DNA of 64,000 bases from Trichuris trichiura (taxonomy: Eukaryota > Nematoda > Enoplea > Trichinellida > Trichuridae), in NCBI GenBank assembly GCA_037903355.1, contig JBAJFE010000005.1, positions 992,001 to 1,056,000 on the forward strand, given 5' to 3'. Positions 25,801 through 40,928 of this stretch are shown here, piece after piece. Under the pieces are notes generated by a model. That model was not told the origin of the DNA. It ran no database searches and saw nothing but the letters and a program-made list of their open reading frames with translations. The number at the start of each line of letters is the position of its first letter. Within the stretch, counting starts at the first letter, position 1. The translations under genes and the position numbers were made by a program.

Positions 25801-28178
25801 GAATGAAGCCGCGCCTTTGTCTAGTACAAAATTATTACATACATATATATACATTGCTGAGTACTACAGTGCTTTCTACAACTTGAGGGCATAACACTTT
25901 ATAAAATTTTAACGTTGCATAGGAGAGATTTATTGCTTGATGATTCAGGTGCAAATACCTGATAACAGTTTGACTTATTATGCTCATGCTATTCTTTTGT
26001 AAAGAGAACATTGTTTTTAAACTGCGAACTTAGCAAAAATGGTTAACTTTTAGCTGTATTTAAAATTTCGAAGACGTTTGAACTAGCTAAGGCTAATGTT
26101 TGGGCCTGATCCTGTAAGAAAAGATTTTGCGGGACAAAGGAAATTATCCGTCGGAAATGGGACGCTCTAATTGAGTGATATTATTGACCTTCTGAAGGCT
26201 TCTAATGAACTTAAACAATGATAAGCATAACAGAAACTTTCGGTGAATCGAAGAAGACGATTTACCTCTGGCCAACGAGTTATACAGAAATAATCGTTGA
26301 GACAACGTGAAGACTCGTTTACTGCGAATTTTGACTCTCAAAATGACATCATTCATACTGAGCTTGCAAAATGCACTTAAGTCAGTATAGATTTCATTAC
26401 GCTGAAATCAGCGGTTCAAAATCCCAACCGTTCTGGCATGATTCCTCATACGGATTGTCAAACTGTCTGAAGCACGGAGTGAAATAATCAACGGTTTGTT
26501 CTGTAAGGCACCGATAAAAGTACGCGGTAATTCAGCTTCTGATTTTATTAAGTAAACAAACGACCCGCGTTAGAGAACAAAAACATTAAGATTACGCAAA
26601 AAACAATGCCAAGATGAGCGCTTATATAACCATATCGATTTTACGGTGATTGCACATTATAGACTGTAAGGAAGCTGCGAGAGAGAGATGTGCGTTTACG
26701 AAAATTTCACGGCTGTCGCGGCAAACTGCATATCTGATGCCAAAGAGCACTGCATGATTGAAAATGGGCCAAATGACTATACGAAACAGAACGTTACAAT
26801 CAGGTAAACGAATTTTGCTGTTATTACAAATCTGCATCACTTGCAAATCTCAATTGGATCAATAATCTGTCTTTGTAAATAAAAGTTGGAAGCTAGCCTA
26901 CAGATAAACTGAAGAGCGACTTTACTAAGACGAAAATGGGATACAACAAAACCGTATTTGGAATTAACTGAAAAAGCTTACTTACATTTGAAGTAAAAAT
27001 ATACATCGGTTACAGGGAATGTATGAGACACTTTATATTTTACGCATTTCCTAGGCATTCTATACAGTGCCAAATGACAAACCGAAAAGTATTAATATTA
27101 GATCTATGCGAGAGCTGCTGTGTTGACAGAACTGATCACACAAAAAAAAGTTCCAGGAAATTTAAGAAAGTCATGGAAATCGCTTTCATTTCTCCTTCCA
27201 CTTTCATATCCTTCTTTTCAATAAAAGCCATCCATGAAATTCACTGCACGCTAAGCCTAAGTACTATTTGTCATTCTATATAATGCCTAGGCAAGGTATA
27301 TGGAATTTTAAAATAATGCAGAGATTTCCGACTTTCCCTAAAAACGTCACGCATTCTAAAGAATGCAAGTATTTCATACATTTCCTGTGATGTATATATA
27401 TAGTAGAACTTCCAAAATTGTCCACCTGCCTATGTTAACCACTTACAAAGGTTGACCGAATTTTCACATATTGGCAAGCTGACATGTATTCAAGTGGAAG
27501 ACTGACTTCTACATGCCGGCCACCTCTGTAATTTGTACGTTAACTTGCTCCTTATAACTTGACCAGTCAGGTCGGCTCTATACTGTGGGATTAAACAGAT
27601 ATACCTTCCTGCCTAGACGTATTACTTTTTTCTAGTACACAATGATATACGTATATTTGCTAGTAGGAGTGAGCATGGGAAAAGTGAATGACGAAATCCT
27701 GAATTAGAAGAACCTTGGAATAACGTTCAGCATGCTTTGAAAATCATTATCACAGCAAAAGCAGTCAAAGTTAGGTGATTCAAGATTTTTGTCTTTCATT
27801 CAGGATTTTATGACAATACATTAATGACACAAAGCGGTATGAATAAAAGTGTTTTACCAATAACACGAAAGCTACGGAAAGATAGAGAGTTTTCTTAATC
27901 AACCACGACCCATCTGAAATGTGTAGCGTCTAATGAAAGGAGGAAGAAACTGAATAGAGATGCTAAATTACCAAAAAAGTAAATGTGGTTAAATCGTCAG
28001 CCTATTTGGAAGGACATAAAAATTCCTAATTGCCAAAAATCTGACCGCGATTGATTATACCCGCTGCTGATGCATGCAGAATGTGCTTTCCGAAATGCGA
28101 TTGTTATTAAACCGTTTTTGCGACTTATCCATAATGCCCCAACCTTCCGAGAACATTTTCAACGCTACGCTAATTTAG
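22804..28178. other. intergenic between globins 1 and 2
   Basis: AT-rich. It contains a plus-strand open frame of 130 codons at 24577-24969, lysine-rich and unrecognised, and an inverted repeat at 25029-25148. Nothing else can be supported. Confidence 0.4.
25029..25148. repeat. inverted repeat (stem about 25 bp)
   Basis: The arm at 25029-25053 (AGGTCAAAAGATACACGAAG...) pairs with the reverse complement of 25124-25148 with few mismatches, around a loop of about 70 bp. It could be a small MITE or a chance foldback. No target duplication was seen. Confidence 0.6.
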
Positions 28179-28279
28179 GCATCCCAAGGGTCCCTTCAGG
28201 TCCTGCCATTCTGTGCGAAAGCTGCTATGTTGGAAGGCTGACAAAGGAAGCAACACTGCCTCATCTGTGACCGGGTGCG
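28179..28279 (+). other. conserved 101-nt leader exon of globin 2
   Basis: Follows the acceptor TAATTTAG and ends TGCG|gtaagt, exactly 101 nt as in the paralogues. The position that is ATG in globins 1 and 3 is GTG here. Confidence 0.65.
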
Positions 28280-30874
28280 GTAAGTTTCAGCATAGTTGTA
28301 AAAACATCTTCCGCGGGACATCACTGACACTATACATTTTGCATAGTCGACGCTTATTTATTAGTATATCAACTGGTTTAGGGGCGTCTTGTTGAGAACA
28401 TAAAAATATTTAAGCGGTCCGCAAGTAGACGTCTTCGCATATTCAAAATAAGATTCATATTTGTTGAGTATTAGTTCAGCATTACCGGTACAACTCAACG
28501 CTTAAAAAACATATCACGTCAAGGCGACCATATCATTGCATTAACGGAGAGAAGAATACTTTTAAACTTAGCATTCAGTAAGAGGACAATCTCCATGCCG
28601 GTGGATATCTGGTCAAACTTAAGGGAACGCACCAAACGCTATAATGACTGCATTTAATAACATAGCATTAACCAGTAATGGTCAAACACATTCGTATAGT
28701 GAATTTAGCAAAAACAAGGAAACGCATCGGTCAATCGCTAAGCGGCAAGAAAAGTAAGAGATTAAAACGCAAAGCGCCTGATGGCTTTGGATTTGAATTC
28801 CTAAATCACATCATCTACCGCGCAGGTAAACAAATAATGCTCACTGCCACTAACAGAAAGCTGCGTAAGGTTACGCGTTGTCCTCAATCAATAAACAGTT
28901 TATTGCCCATTTTTTGAACAAGGAAAACGATAATCACAAACCATGTACTTGCATACCTACAGTATTCGTAAATTTCAGTTTTTGTAACAAAGTCTTCCTA
29001 AACTACGTTGCCATTAAGTAACAGTCAATTTCTTGACGGAATGTTTAGAGCAAATCGCGCCCTCCACCATCAGTGCCAAAATAGCAATAAGAAAATGTAT
29101 TGAAGTTGGTATGGAGCAGGAAAAATGGACATTTGAGTTTTGAGAACAATTTGTTCGCTAGCGCAGTCCGCTAAACAAGCGCTAACATGATTTTTCAAAA
29201 TGCTTGTAATATGTCCTATCATAAAATAATAATAATAAGGTTTAATTGAGTATAAGCTAGTTTGGGGTACGGCAAGCGTTTTCCGCGCTGATGAAACGCT
29301 CAACCTCCTTACGTACATTAGGGCAGATCAAATAATAAGTCTCGTATGAATGGCGGTCTTTCCCAAAATTTTTATTAGTGGAATGGATAAGCAACTCAAA
29401 GTTAATTTGCGCGTGGAAACCAGCGATTATATTGCAAGTAAAATTGACTGAAATCAGAGCGAAGACTGCCATGTACGAAGTTATCGGCATATATACAACC
29501 TGCACGCTATATATACATACAGTATGACGGTGATTCATTTGACTTGATAAAACTTCGAATAAAACTGCCATGTTAGTCCGAACTTGACAATGGCAACGAA
29601 GGCGAGACGAAGTAAAGTTTAGCTTCGGTAAATAAATGTTGATAGGACAAAACCATGGACAGTTGTGTCGCCAGTGGCCTGCCAGCAGCACGTTTCTGGC
29701 GAACCATACTACTTTTTGAAATCAGAGAAAGGAACCAACTGTTCTACCGAAAATGAGCGGCTAAAAAATTGCGCCTTTGAAGGTCATAATAACGAAAACT
29801 TTGCATAACTGCATTTGAATGAATCTACATTGTCACGTAGGAGGAAAATAAGCCTTTCCTATTTTGTTGTTATCTACGTTTATATGAAACCTTTTGCAAA
29901 AAACAAGCCAAGTTTGATTTAACTCTGTGCTTACGATGGTTATGGTCTTCCGCAATGAGAAAAACCGGTCAGAAGCCTCTCGCATAAAGCAGGAAAATTC
30001 GTACACTAATTGTGAACCTCCAAACAAATAAGCATACGGTAAGGAGCAAAAAAACCAACCGCAAACATATTAGGAATTTGAGCTGAGATCTTATTACAGA
30101 AAGCTATAAAGATCGGGCAAAGAATACGTGCATTGTACATATTTGCAAAAACATAATTTTCTTCACTCTAAATAATATAGTTTTTAAGCATGCCTTCCAC
30201 AAAGACTGCTTTGCTGCCTGAAACGGAGCAGAAATAACGAAGACCGCAGCTTGCATATATACAGCGAAAAGTCGGGGCGATCAATTGATCTAACCGCCAG
30301 CGAAGTCAAACTGATTCAACAGTCATGGAGAAATGTTAAGAAGAAAGAAGAAGCTGGCAGAATGGTGTTCAAGCAATTACTGTTAACAAATGAGGGCGTT
30401 CGTAGAATCTTCGAGCTGCACAAATGCCCGCAAGAGCAATTTGAAAAAAACGAAATTTTCATAGAACACGCAAAGTCGTTGGAACTTTTTCTTAGAATTT
30501 GTGCCGCAAGCGTCACTGTTGATCCCGACCGACTAGTAAGCATTGCCAGAAGGATTGGCGAAAGGCACGTCTACTTTCGAAAGGTAACTTTCGATGCCGC
30601 ACACTGGTTGCGAATGAAGACAGTTATGGTAGATGTTATCATGCTGACGCAACAACCTAAAGATGCTCTGCAAATAGCTCACGCGTGGAACAAGCTGCTC
30701 TCTTTTGTTATATCGGAAATTAAAAACTCATTTATGCACGAACTCGACAGGAAGAACAGAATGCCCAAAGACGAAAACTTCTCATTGCAAGAAGCAAAGG
30801 AAAAATCAATGCAACTGCTCAAAGATGACTGGGAATATTTTAAGCGAAACATTCGCACAAACAGTATAACGTAG
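28267..30874 (+). CDS. globin-like protein 2 (non-ATG start)
   Basis: By homology, join 28267-28279 and 30189-30874, 232 codons before the stop, with intron 1 of about 1.9 kb. Exon 2 opens after ttttaag in the same phase as its paralogues and encodes CLPQRLLCCLKRSRN before the globin domain. Seen: TASEVKLIQQSW (A helix), FIEHAKSLELFLRIC (distal His), IARRIGERHVYFR (proximal His), FDAAHWLRM and FVISEIKNSF. The leader codon homologous to the start is GTG, with no in-frame ATG in that exon, so translation may begin at GTG or at an unseen upstream exon; otherwise the gene is start-damaged. The globin domain itself is intact, without stops or frameshifts. The stop is TAG, two codons past the paralogous end. 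Confidence 0.75.
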
Positions 30875-33800
30875 TCTCAGGGCGCCTACTTGACTAAATG
30901 ATTAACCTATTTGCGTATGAATAAGCCTGATGCGCACATTTTGCGTTTTCCAATATGGCATTTCCAATATGGCAGAATCGGCAAAATCAACGTGTACAAC
31001 TTGAACGTATACTATCCGCCATTGGTCACGTAGCGATTACTTTTTCAGCTGCTCAAATAAAACATTTTCCTATAATATCCGAATATCGCTAATCAAACTA
31101 GCTTTCAATCCTGAACATCATCTACAATGCGTTCTCCAAATGTTCTTTATATTTAGTAGTGATGTCTGCAGTTTGACCCTCTATTTCGATCACTCAATTT
31201 TGCGCGTTCTTTTTATGAGGCTGTATTAACATGCACGTAACGAAGATGTCTCAATCGACCGATGCCTAATTACTCATAAGTTATCATTAAAAAACGACCC
31301 CTTTTTTGTGTAAAGCGTTCAGCGAATCTGCTGAGCGTATTGTAACGTCACATATATACGCTTATACAATACGATGGAGTCCTAAGCGGATTAGTGCGCT
31401 TCCATTTCCGACGCAGTTTGATCGATGGGTGTTTCCCATTCAATGGTTCACAAAATTGAATTACTGACGGCATTAAGTCTTTGCAATTACTTTTTCTGGT
31501 CGAATGTATGCTTAGTGCTCAGAAAATGCATTCAAATAGGAAACAGTCAGGCCTATGATGGACGATTTGAAATTTTGAATTTGAATAATGCATCGAAGCG
31601 AACTAATACCAAATTACTGTCGAACATAGCACGAACACGTAATGGTAATCAAATTGTTGTAAATATACTACCGTGTATTCATTTGTTTCGACTTTAAAGT
31701 TAATCCGAAAATTATTCGTAGTAAAACTAATTTATGCAAGGCACTACTGGTACAAAGCTTCTAATGACGCAGCGGATCATCATTCGGAACTTAACATATC
31801 CATTAATCCCGCCATGTTGCTTCGTATCGATCGCGGAAGCTGAATGCGAACTTGTAACAGTTAAAGTAACAGCATTGTGCAGCCAAAATGGCGGTACCAC
31901 ATTTGAGGGATGAACTTTGCCGTACGTTTGTCATACTTTCGTGAGATGACTATTTCCCGCCTAACAAATGTATTCACGCAACAACAAATGCAACGAAAAA
32001 ATTGCTTCCAAAGCGGGTGGTTAACAAGAAGAATGCGCGCACTCAACACCACAATCCCTAACGAAGTTATCCATTGAAATACCTAACATTTCAGCCATTT
32101 CTTAATTGCGTCACTCAAAAGAACGACTTTAAACAGTTCATTACTTCCCAGAAATAACAAGTTTTTTCTCTTGTTTTCTGGCGATGCTTTGCTTGAACGA
32201 TCAAAGCTGAAAAGAGGTCAAATCTCATATATTACATGAGTCGTAAAGCTTTCCGAATCAACCTTACTCGGCAATCATCGCACCGCGACGAATGCCAATA
32301 GTCATTCTGCCTTAGCGACATTAAATCCCGGACTTGTCGTCTGCTTTCAAAAGATTATACATCTACTTTAACGACGGTGGTAAAAACAAAACAATAACAA
32401 CATTGAATAGTAAATATTTTTCAGTGGGTCCAAAGGCTTTCATTGTGAATCTTCATACGGCTTCATATTGCCTTCAAAATAGTCGTTGCTCCAAAGGGTA
32501 CTTTTGAAAACTATGCAAATAAGTTTCTTTTCCCCATTTCTCTAATAAATGCTCTTATCTGCTGGTGAGGTGTTTCTTTAGTTCAAAGACAACACAAACC
32601 CGTTTGATGACCTACTAAGAATAACAACAGCAGTAGTAGTAGTAATAATAATAAATTATAATGAAAGTTGAATTTTTACGCTGACGTAGCTGCTGCTACG
32701 TTGAGGAAACGACAACGTATCCATATAAGCAAGTACAATCAGCTTTTTGAATACTTATTTTAAAAATGCAAGTATATATTAACATGCGTTTGACCTTTAA
32801 GCTGATCGTTGATTAGATACGTCCGAGTATCAGTAATGTGAGACGATGGTGAAAGCGTCGTGACGTCACTTGCGTCTATTACAAGACGGAACGAAAGTAG
32901 TCGCTTGAAGCAATGTTTTAGCAATGAATGAGAGGATTGGTCAAGGAGAGAAGCACATCTTTTCTGAGCAGTTCGATCAAATGCTAACCGCTTCAACCAA
33001 GCAAACTACTTCTACACTCCAAAAAAACGACCTAAAAAGGAAAAGAGAAATTGTTCGATTTTTTCACCTTATTGAAATGCAGTTTTCCATCAAATTCTTA
33101 ATAAGAGAAGCTCACATGGACGTCTCAATTGAAGCTTTTATTTCATTCATCCAACTAATAAATTTCTCGATGGACGTCCAAACTGACGGCAGCGGAAGAA
33201 AACGCCTAATTAATCACAGATGGTAAGTCGATTTTCGACTAGGTAATCTGCTTAACAAAAGCAGAGAACAGCACCTTTTTTAATGCTTAAGATTTATAAG
33301 CACGGTAAATAGACTTCGCGGTAACGGATCAATTGCTTGAAACGAATGGCGCCATCTTTATTCAACACGCATTCTACAGAAGACAGGAAATGTTAACAAT
33401 TCGGAAACAAGCACCGTCTCCATGTCTTAGCGAACAGTTAAAGCTGCTGGAAAGTTGCATATTGATCGGAAGAGCTTAACTCGCGGTAAGCATTTTACGA
33501 GTCTGATAAATGGACAGCTGCGATACGAAAACGACTTCATTATAGTTTTATTGTTGCTCCGCTTAGGCGGTTCGGAGGAACAACCGCTTATTCGACCTCC
33601 ATTACCGTTCCGTCTTGTAATAGCAAGTAGCAGGTTCGCATTTACATTTGACTTTACAAATCACCTACGAATCAGTTAAATCTTATGTGCTTAAACGACT
33701 ACAACATAAACATGAACATTCTCGTATTGCTAGTTAGCATAAGGCGCGTTTATTATCATTATTATTATTATTCATTATAAAATTTAATAAAGGTGTAGTT

Positions 33801-34935
33801 TCAACAGTGTTCTGACGGGTTTAAAACCGTCTCATCTCGCTAACCGCATTTGGCTAACTTTTCAAAGTAGCTGAATTTAAGCTCATCGAAGAAACACCAA
33901 CTGCTACCTTGGAAAGCTGTAGAAGGCAGACCGCTCTGCTTCGACGACATGGCAAATAGTTCACTGTGTGTCTCCACCGTTGGCTACGCAGCTTGAAAGC
34001 ACCACATAGTACTCAGGTGAGAAGGCTATTTTATATAGTTTATCAAACACCAGTATTTCGCATGATATGCTAGTTCCCGTGTTCATTTAAACTATTCTCT
34101 CAGCTACGAAAGAATTTCTGAGCATGCAAGAATGAGCCGATACCTTAACTTTATTACAAAGTTTATGAGACTATATTCCGAGCACGTAAACGCAGGGCAA
34201 CCTTGTAACCTTAGCAGACTTCTTTTGCTTTATGTTTCGAAGAACCTTTTTTTGATACCCTTCAAAAAATGCGTTTTCTCTTACATTTCAAAGGAAAGCA
34301 TTCCTACAAATTTGCCGCCTTAACAAAACAGCGTAATTAGGTTAACAGTCATCTCGTCGTTGCTCCTTTTACTATGGCTCAAATTGCAAGCCTTTATTCA
34401 ATCGATTTTGTTCAAAATTGCATCAGAGCGAAGAGGAGCCGACATTCATGTACATAATTTACTTTCGTTTGAACCGTCCTGTTATGTATTACAACTATTG
34501 CGCTACTACAGGAAGCCTTCACGCAAGGTTTATCTCTATACCGCGTTGGGAAAAAACTCGTTGCAAAGGAAAGACTTAAGCAGAAATACAGGCTATACTG
34601 TAGGTTACGTTTTTCACACATTCAGACATGTTGAACTAGTCTATACTGCCACTATGCTAGACAAAAGTTACCAAGTTACTTATTAAAAGGACTGTTGACA
34701 TCTCACCCTTTGCCGAAATAGACGACCTTGAAGTAAGACGTTGCCAACCACTCGCTCGCTACTTAAAAGGTCAACTTTAAAAAAAAAGGCAAAACCGTAA
34801 TAATATCATTGGTGGTAGTTTTTATTGATTACAAATGTCAATTAGTAGGTTTTAGTGGCCTTCCATTGATCTGCGACTAGACAAAACGAGTTTGCCATCA
34901 GCTAGAGGCGGCGTACTAGGCTTGTTCGACTGAGG
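30875..34935. other. intergenic, no gene recognised
   Basis: AT-rich, with scattered frames under 110 codons (for example plus 34360-34686). None has a recognised motif or convincing splice context. Confidence 0.4.
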
Positions 34936-35263
34936 ATTAAAATTTCATTTTCTCAACCAAGCCACAAAAGAGACGTCACCTCCCAAATGGTTTAACTATG
35001 TACACTTTAATTACAACATAAATAGCCTGGTTTTACGTCTGCAATACGGCACTTCCTACGCAAAAGTCATTAACGACTTGACTGAGAGCGTACGTCGTAC
35101 AGAGCACACAAGTGGATCACCAATGAATGACATACTGCTGACAGGTCATTTCGCTGAGAACAGAAAGAATGATGCGCTGGAATATAGGATCATGAATTTT
35201 TTACGGACAGCCGTAAAGTGGATTTCGCTAATGAGCTCAGCGAAGAATGCAACACGCGAGTAG
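34936..35263 (+). other. 109-codon stop-free frame, possible exon
   Basis: Open from after a TGA at about 34933 to the TAG at 35263. The translation has a balanced composition, including INDLTESVRRTEHTSGSPMN and FLRTAVKWISLM. No homologue is recognised and the 5' boundary is unclear. Confidence 0.2.
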
Positions 35264-36528
35264 CAAAGAGAACATACAGGTTTAGTAAGCTTACAAAACT
35301 CTACATGCTACCTGAAGAACGCATCTATCAATGAATATTTACAAAACAGTGGTTTCTCATCATGTCGCCTTAAACGAATGCCCCCCTCGTTGATACGGCA
35401 GAGTCAGTGATTAGTTCCTCCTGGATGGACGCTACTGCAACCTACACATGCGCTACTCTTTTGGCGGTAAAAGTGTGAGCACAAGGAGCCATTTCACAGC
35501 AACTTCGTTCGTGTTAAAGTATGAGATTGCAGGGTCATCCTCCACTGCAAGAGGATATGCTTTTGCGCGCGTCCCATTGGAAACCTTTTCCAAAGGATAA
35601 TGCATTACGTTCTCGTGGAAAACGTCTACCACCATGATCGTCCCACTCGCGGTGCTTTGCCTGTTCTTTTATCCACTTTCTAAGCCTAAGCCTAGGCCCA
35701 AGTCTTATAAGCCGCTTCAATCTCTGGCTACCTGTCCGCTTTGCACAAATAAAGCAGAACGGTGTTAGGGCGTTATTTCACCCAACTGCCAAAGAAGCCT
35801 AAATTAAAAATAGAGCTGGAAACGGAGGGAAAAGCGTTCCTTGAAATGTGAGCGGGAGTGAATCATCTAATTCTTCTGATACTTCGCCAATAACAGATTA
35901 CGTCTAGGCAACCTGACAACAATAGCTACATTAGCGATTAAACAAAAGAAAGGATGGCATACGGTAAGTCGCACCAAAGGGACACCATATCGCGCAAGGC
36001 AGCAGCGGCTTGTCATTCGTCATTGCATTAGTTTGTCATCTGTCTGCGGTGCGTAAGTGTGCGACAGCGGGAGGTCGCTTATGGGAACACAACGGGACTG
36101 AACACCCCTATGGGATCTTTTGTAGCAATGTCGCAGGCCGCAGGTTCATATTAGTACAATGTATACAATGACACAAAAACAATTTCGAAGACAAAGTTGT
36201 ACCGTGTACACCGAGAATGAAGAAACGGTTTCAACGCGTTATTTGTACGCACAAGAAGTAATCTACGAAGCGACAGATTACAAGGCGCCTACGGACCTTG
36301 GTCTTGTGATCAAATAACTCTGAAAGCTTCGACGATCGCTTTTTGTGCGTAGGAGCGGAACGTTAAACCGTTCTTTCATTCTTATAAGGCAGTATCCATT
36401 ATGACGCGCTATACTATAAACGCTTTGTATACTGCTGCACAAAAGAAATTAAGTTCTTGATTCGTTAAAGCAAATGTATCAATAACATATTTGCATAACA
36501 ATATCATTTGTACTTCGCTTGCGTATTA

Positions 36529-37336
<808 letters not shown>

Positions 37337-38461
37337 GTTCTTCCGCTACAAGTAAAAATTTTGCAACATTGAATAAGTTAGAAAAAAACATAAGCTTCAA
37401 AAAATTCTTTATTCCAGCCTAAAATGGCCCGCAGGCTGTCAAAGTAAGAAATACGACCTAACAAGAAGTTGAAGAAATTAAGATTAATTGCAGCATTGCG
37501 GAAACGTTCCGCGCCACAAAGTTCTCCTTTGGCTCTAAGCAGTTAATAATTGATGAGCGCGCTTCTTTCCATTTCAATAGTGATCAGATACCGGCTAACG
37601 GCATTACTACGGGTGAAAAAGCTGACATATAGTCAATATAGGGAAACATGTCGAGTTTTAATTGAATATGGCAAATTAGAAAAGCCGCAACTTCCCAACG
37701 TCAACACTGACTTAAGCAATCATCTATTTCACAACCTATTCGAAGACTTTAGCGAGAAAGGAAAAATATTTTACACATTGCGAAATGGCCAAACTGATTA
37801 GTGTTACTTAGTGCTATCCACATCGTAAAAAGTGTTGACGAAGATGTAGAACATAGCTTCGAGTCTTTTTTTTTCAAAAATCTTATAAGCGTATACGACT
37901 TATCAACTGTTCGAAGAGCAAGCAATCACAAACACCAACGAGTGCCCAAAGATCGTCTTTGCTAAAACACACCTGCGTTGAAGTTGATAAGGATTATAAT
38001 GAGAAGCCAAAATCAATAAGCCGAATGAAAACTGCATTATAAAATTCAAATTATTTTGGCATCACTACATTCCTTCGCAACTTCGCTAAATTTTAGCACG
38101 TAGTCGAGTAAACAATTTCTTGCTGCGTATTCGAAAATGAAAGGCTTACCAATGCCTTCTTTACGGCATGTTGGTTCCCGCTGCAATTACGGATGTGAAA
38201 ACATTTCGAATGCTTTTAACCTAATGCGGAAGGAAATGTGCCGCCGTTTCAACTCGCAAGGCTGTAACGACTTTTTGGAAACGCGCACCGAAGCGATAAT
38301 CTCTTATGCTCCTAATACTTTTTAAGCCATCAAGGCTTCAACGTCAAATACGCGTAAAGCGCCACCGGCCTTAACATTTCTTTTATTAAAAGAAAACCTC
38401 TTCCCGAACTGTTAACTTTTGCCGAAGCGTATTTCCGTCAATAATTGCACACCGACTAAAC

Positions 38462-38687
38462 CACAGTTTCTCAACCTTTTTTGCCCCAGGGCTCCCCTTG
38501 GCCTTGTCAGGGCTCACCAGGTCCCCCTAGGCCTTGTCAGGGCCCCCTAATCCTTGTAAGGGCCCACCGTTTATTGGGACAATGTCCTGCCGCATTATCC
38601 TCCAGGACCCCCTCCAGGGCCCCCCTGGCTTCCAGGGCTCCCCTAAAATCTCCCAGGGCCCCCCAGGGCCCACGTTGAGAAACACTG
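38462..38687. mobile_element. non-autonomous hAT element (MITE), 226 bp
   Basis: Terminal inverted repeats CACAGTTTCTCAAC and the complement of CAGTGTTTCTCAAC have the CAG..TTCTCAAC form typical of hAT elements. The perfect 8-bp duplication GACTAAAC flanks both sides (38454-38461 and 38688-38695), the hallmark hAT target-site length. The interior is a C/G-rich array of AGGGC-CCC motifs (CCAGGGCTCCCCT variants) with no transposase. The Pro/Gly-rich open frames over it are artefacts. Confidence 0.92.
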
Positions 38688-39675
38688 GACTAAACAAAGC
38701 AAAGTTAATAACTTTTCTTGAAAGCAGCTCGCACGTCCACACTTGGAAACTATAGAATTACTCCCCAACTACGCGAAGGTGAAAAAAACTGATTCTGTCT
38801 TAACTAAAAAAATGACGCGATATCTGCAACGCATCAATGATACAATATCTGCCATTCATTATTTAGGCGATCGGTAAGAAAACCGTGAAAGCAAAAAGCA
38901 ATCATGGCGACTTCCACGTCCGACGCTGAAAGGTGGATTTTCAAAGAAATTACATCAAGCGAAGTGACAAGCCCGCTAATTCGATCAAGGTAAACGAATT
39001 AGCATTTTTACCATATTTGAACGAAGAAAAATGAGGCTGCCCACACACGCAGACGCCACATTCTTCCATTCACGTGTTTACGTTAATACCCTTTAAATCA
39101 GACCAACTACCGCCCATATCACTAAAAGTAAAGTGGAGTAAACTGTAGGATAAAAAAACGCTAACAGCTAATAAAAGGCAAAATCTTGGGGAAAAAACTA
39201 ACTTTTGTCAATCGATGATATTACGAACTCAATATCGAAACGAAAGGAAATACAAAAGCTAAAAGAAGCAACGAATGCAATTGAATTTGCATATCCCACT
39301 GAGATATCGATTCTTACAACAAAGGCGTACTGGTTTTTAATCTATTAGTAGCAAAACGATAACGAAGGTGTCGACACACTGTCGACCTACAAGAGAGAGT
39401 AACTACTCGAAGGCGAAAGGCTTTGAAAAGCGGAAAATGGCAACGTTTAATATTCCGACCATTTTAAGTAGTCGAACTAAGACGCCCAAATATTGCTAGC
39501 TTTACCAACTCAGTCTCGATCGATGGCGTCACTATGTCGAACAAAAAATCAACCTTAATTCTCCAGGCATTGAAAGATGGTCTTTTTGGCTTCGTCCTCT
39601 AAAACCATGAATATAGGCTACGCTTTTAACTTTCAAACTGAAACACCATTACGCCCTCTAAACTATAGATAGATA

Positions 39676-39852
39676 AGGACGTATGTTGTTTCTTAGCCTC
39701 ACTACCATCCAAGAAATGCAGGTTCTGCCTTCGCCTAAGCCTAAGATAAAATTTACGCCTTGTTTTTAAGCTTAGGCTTAAATATGGGCAAAACAAGATG
39801 GCGGGAAAGTATACAGCATGACGGCAGGGCGGCTAAGATAAAAGATCCGATG
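39676..39852. mobile_element. short TIR element (MITE), family A, copy 2
   Basis: The right end GGGCGGCTAAGATAAAAGAT followed by CCGAT is the inverted form of the left end of the 14124-14363 element. Its left end TTGTTTCTTAGCC matches in turn, and the internal GCCTAAGCC/GGCTTA inverted repeat is shared. Shorter than copy 1. Confidence 0.55.
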
Positions 39853-40928
39853 GATTTTTAAAATAAAATGACTGAAGTTGCTTCATTAGAGCAAATAGAA
39901 AAGCCAAAAAAAAAGATTCTAAAGTTCCTTATATACCAGCCAGCCAACATAGGCCCTTTCAACGGACGGATACATTCAATATTCGCTCGTTGGCTACTGC
40001 GCCCAGAAAGGATAAACTATCAAAGGCTTAGCTAAGTAAGAAAACGCAAGGAAAAGTGAAACCGCCAATGTTGGCGTTACGAGACTTTTTCGCAAGCATT
40101 GAAATTTCGTAGGACAAAAGCGGGCGGTAAAAAAAATGAAAGAGAACAAGAAAGGACGATCAAAAAAACTTAGTGTTGAAAAGCCAAAAAATTGACGTAC
40201 GACATTTGTCGACGCGCTCGGAATCACTTTATGTATAAATTGAATTTTGCAGGTAAACAAAATGGGCGGTTTAACGCATACTTAACAATCTCTTGCTAAA
40301 TCGTTCAACCGAATTGATATCGTTGGCTGGAGACAGTATCAGTTCCGATAACGGGTTACAATAAGCAACGTTGGAACAAAAAGCTTTCCATAAATGCACC
40401 TCTTCCGCAAGGGAGCAACTAACCATGCGGAGAATGCAGATATTGATCAAACCATTTGCCTATCGGACCCATTCATCCTTTTACCATTAGCCAACAACAA
40501 TTGTGCAACAGTGAATGATCATTAGAATGGCTTCCTGTTTTGCCTTTCTTAATGGGGGCAAAAGTCCCGCCATTCGGCGGGAGAATAGTAAAACCTTCCC
40601 GGCTTTTACCGTCGGATCAATGAAGGCGACGCGTGTACCCAAGTCAAGTCCATTCCTCGCGCATCCGTTCTTCTTTCTTTTTTTGAGAAAACGATGCCGT
40701 CACGGGGCTGTTGAATCTTGTTGACGATTTTTTTTCAAGTTCAAAGTAGGCGCGCCGTCAGCTTGATTTTTTTTTCGGAAAAATCTCCCAACCCCATTGT
40801 CAAAATTAGAAACATTCAAAATGCACTACTGCCGCTGCTGCTGCTGCCGGCGCTGACGTAATGCCCCACACACACACACACTGCTTACCTCCATTTCTTC
40901 CGATGCACTTAAGTCTAAATGATTTTAG

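Noticed and set aside
33120..33235. ATG-containing segment ending AGATG|gtaagt, resembling the globin leader
   Set aside because: No acceptor at the 101-nt position and no similarity upstream; only the donor region matches.
38481..38755. Pro/Gly-rich collagen-like ORFs on both strands
   Set aside because: They lie inside the GC-rich core of the hAT MITE; composition explains the openness.
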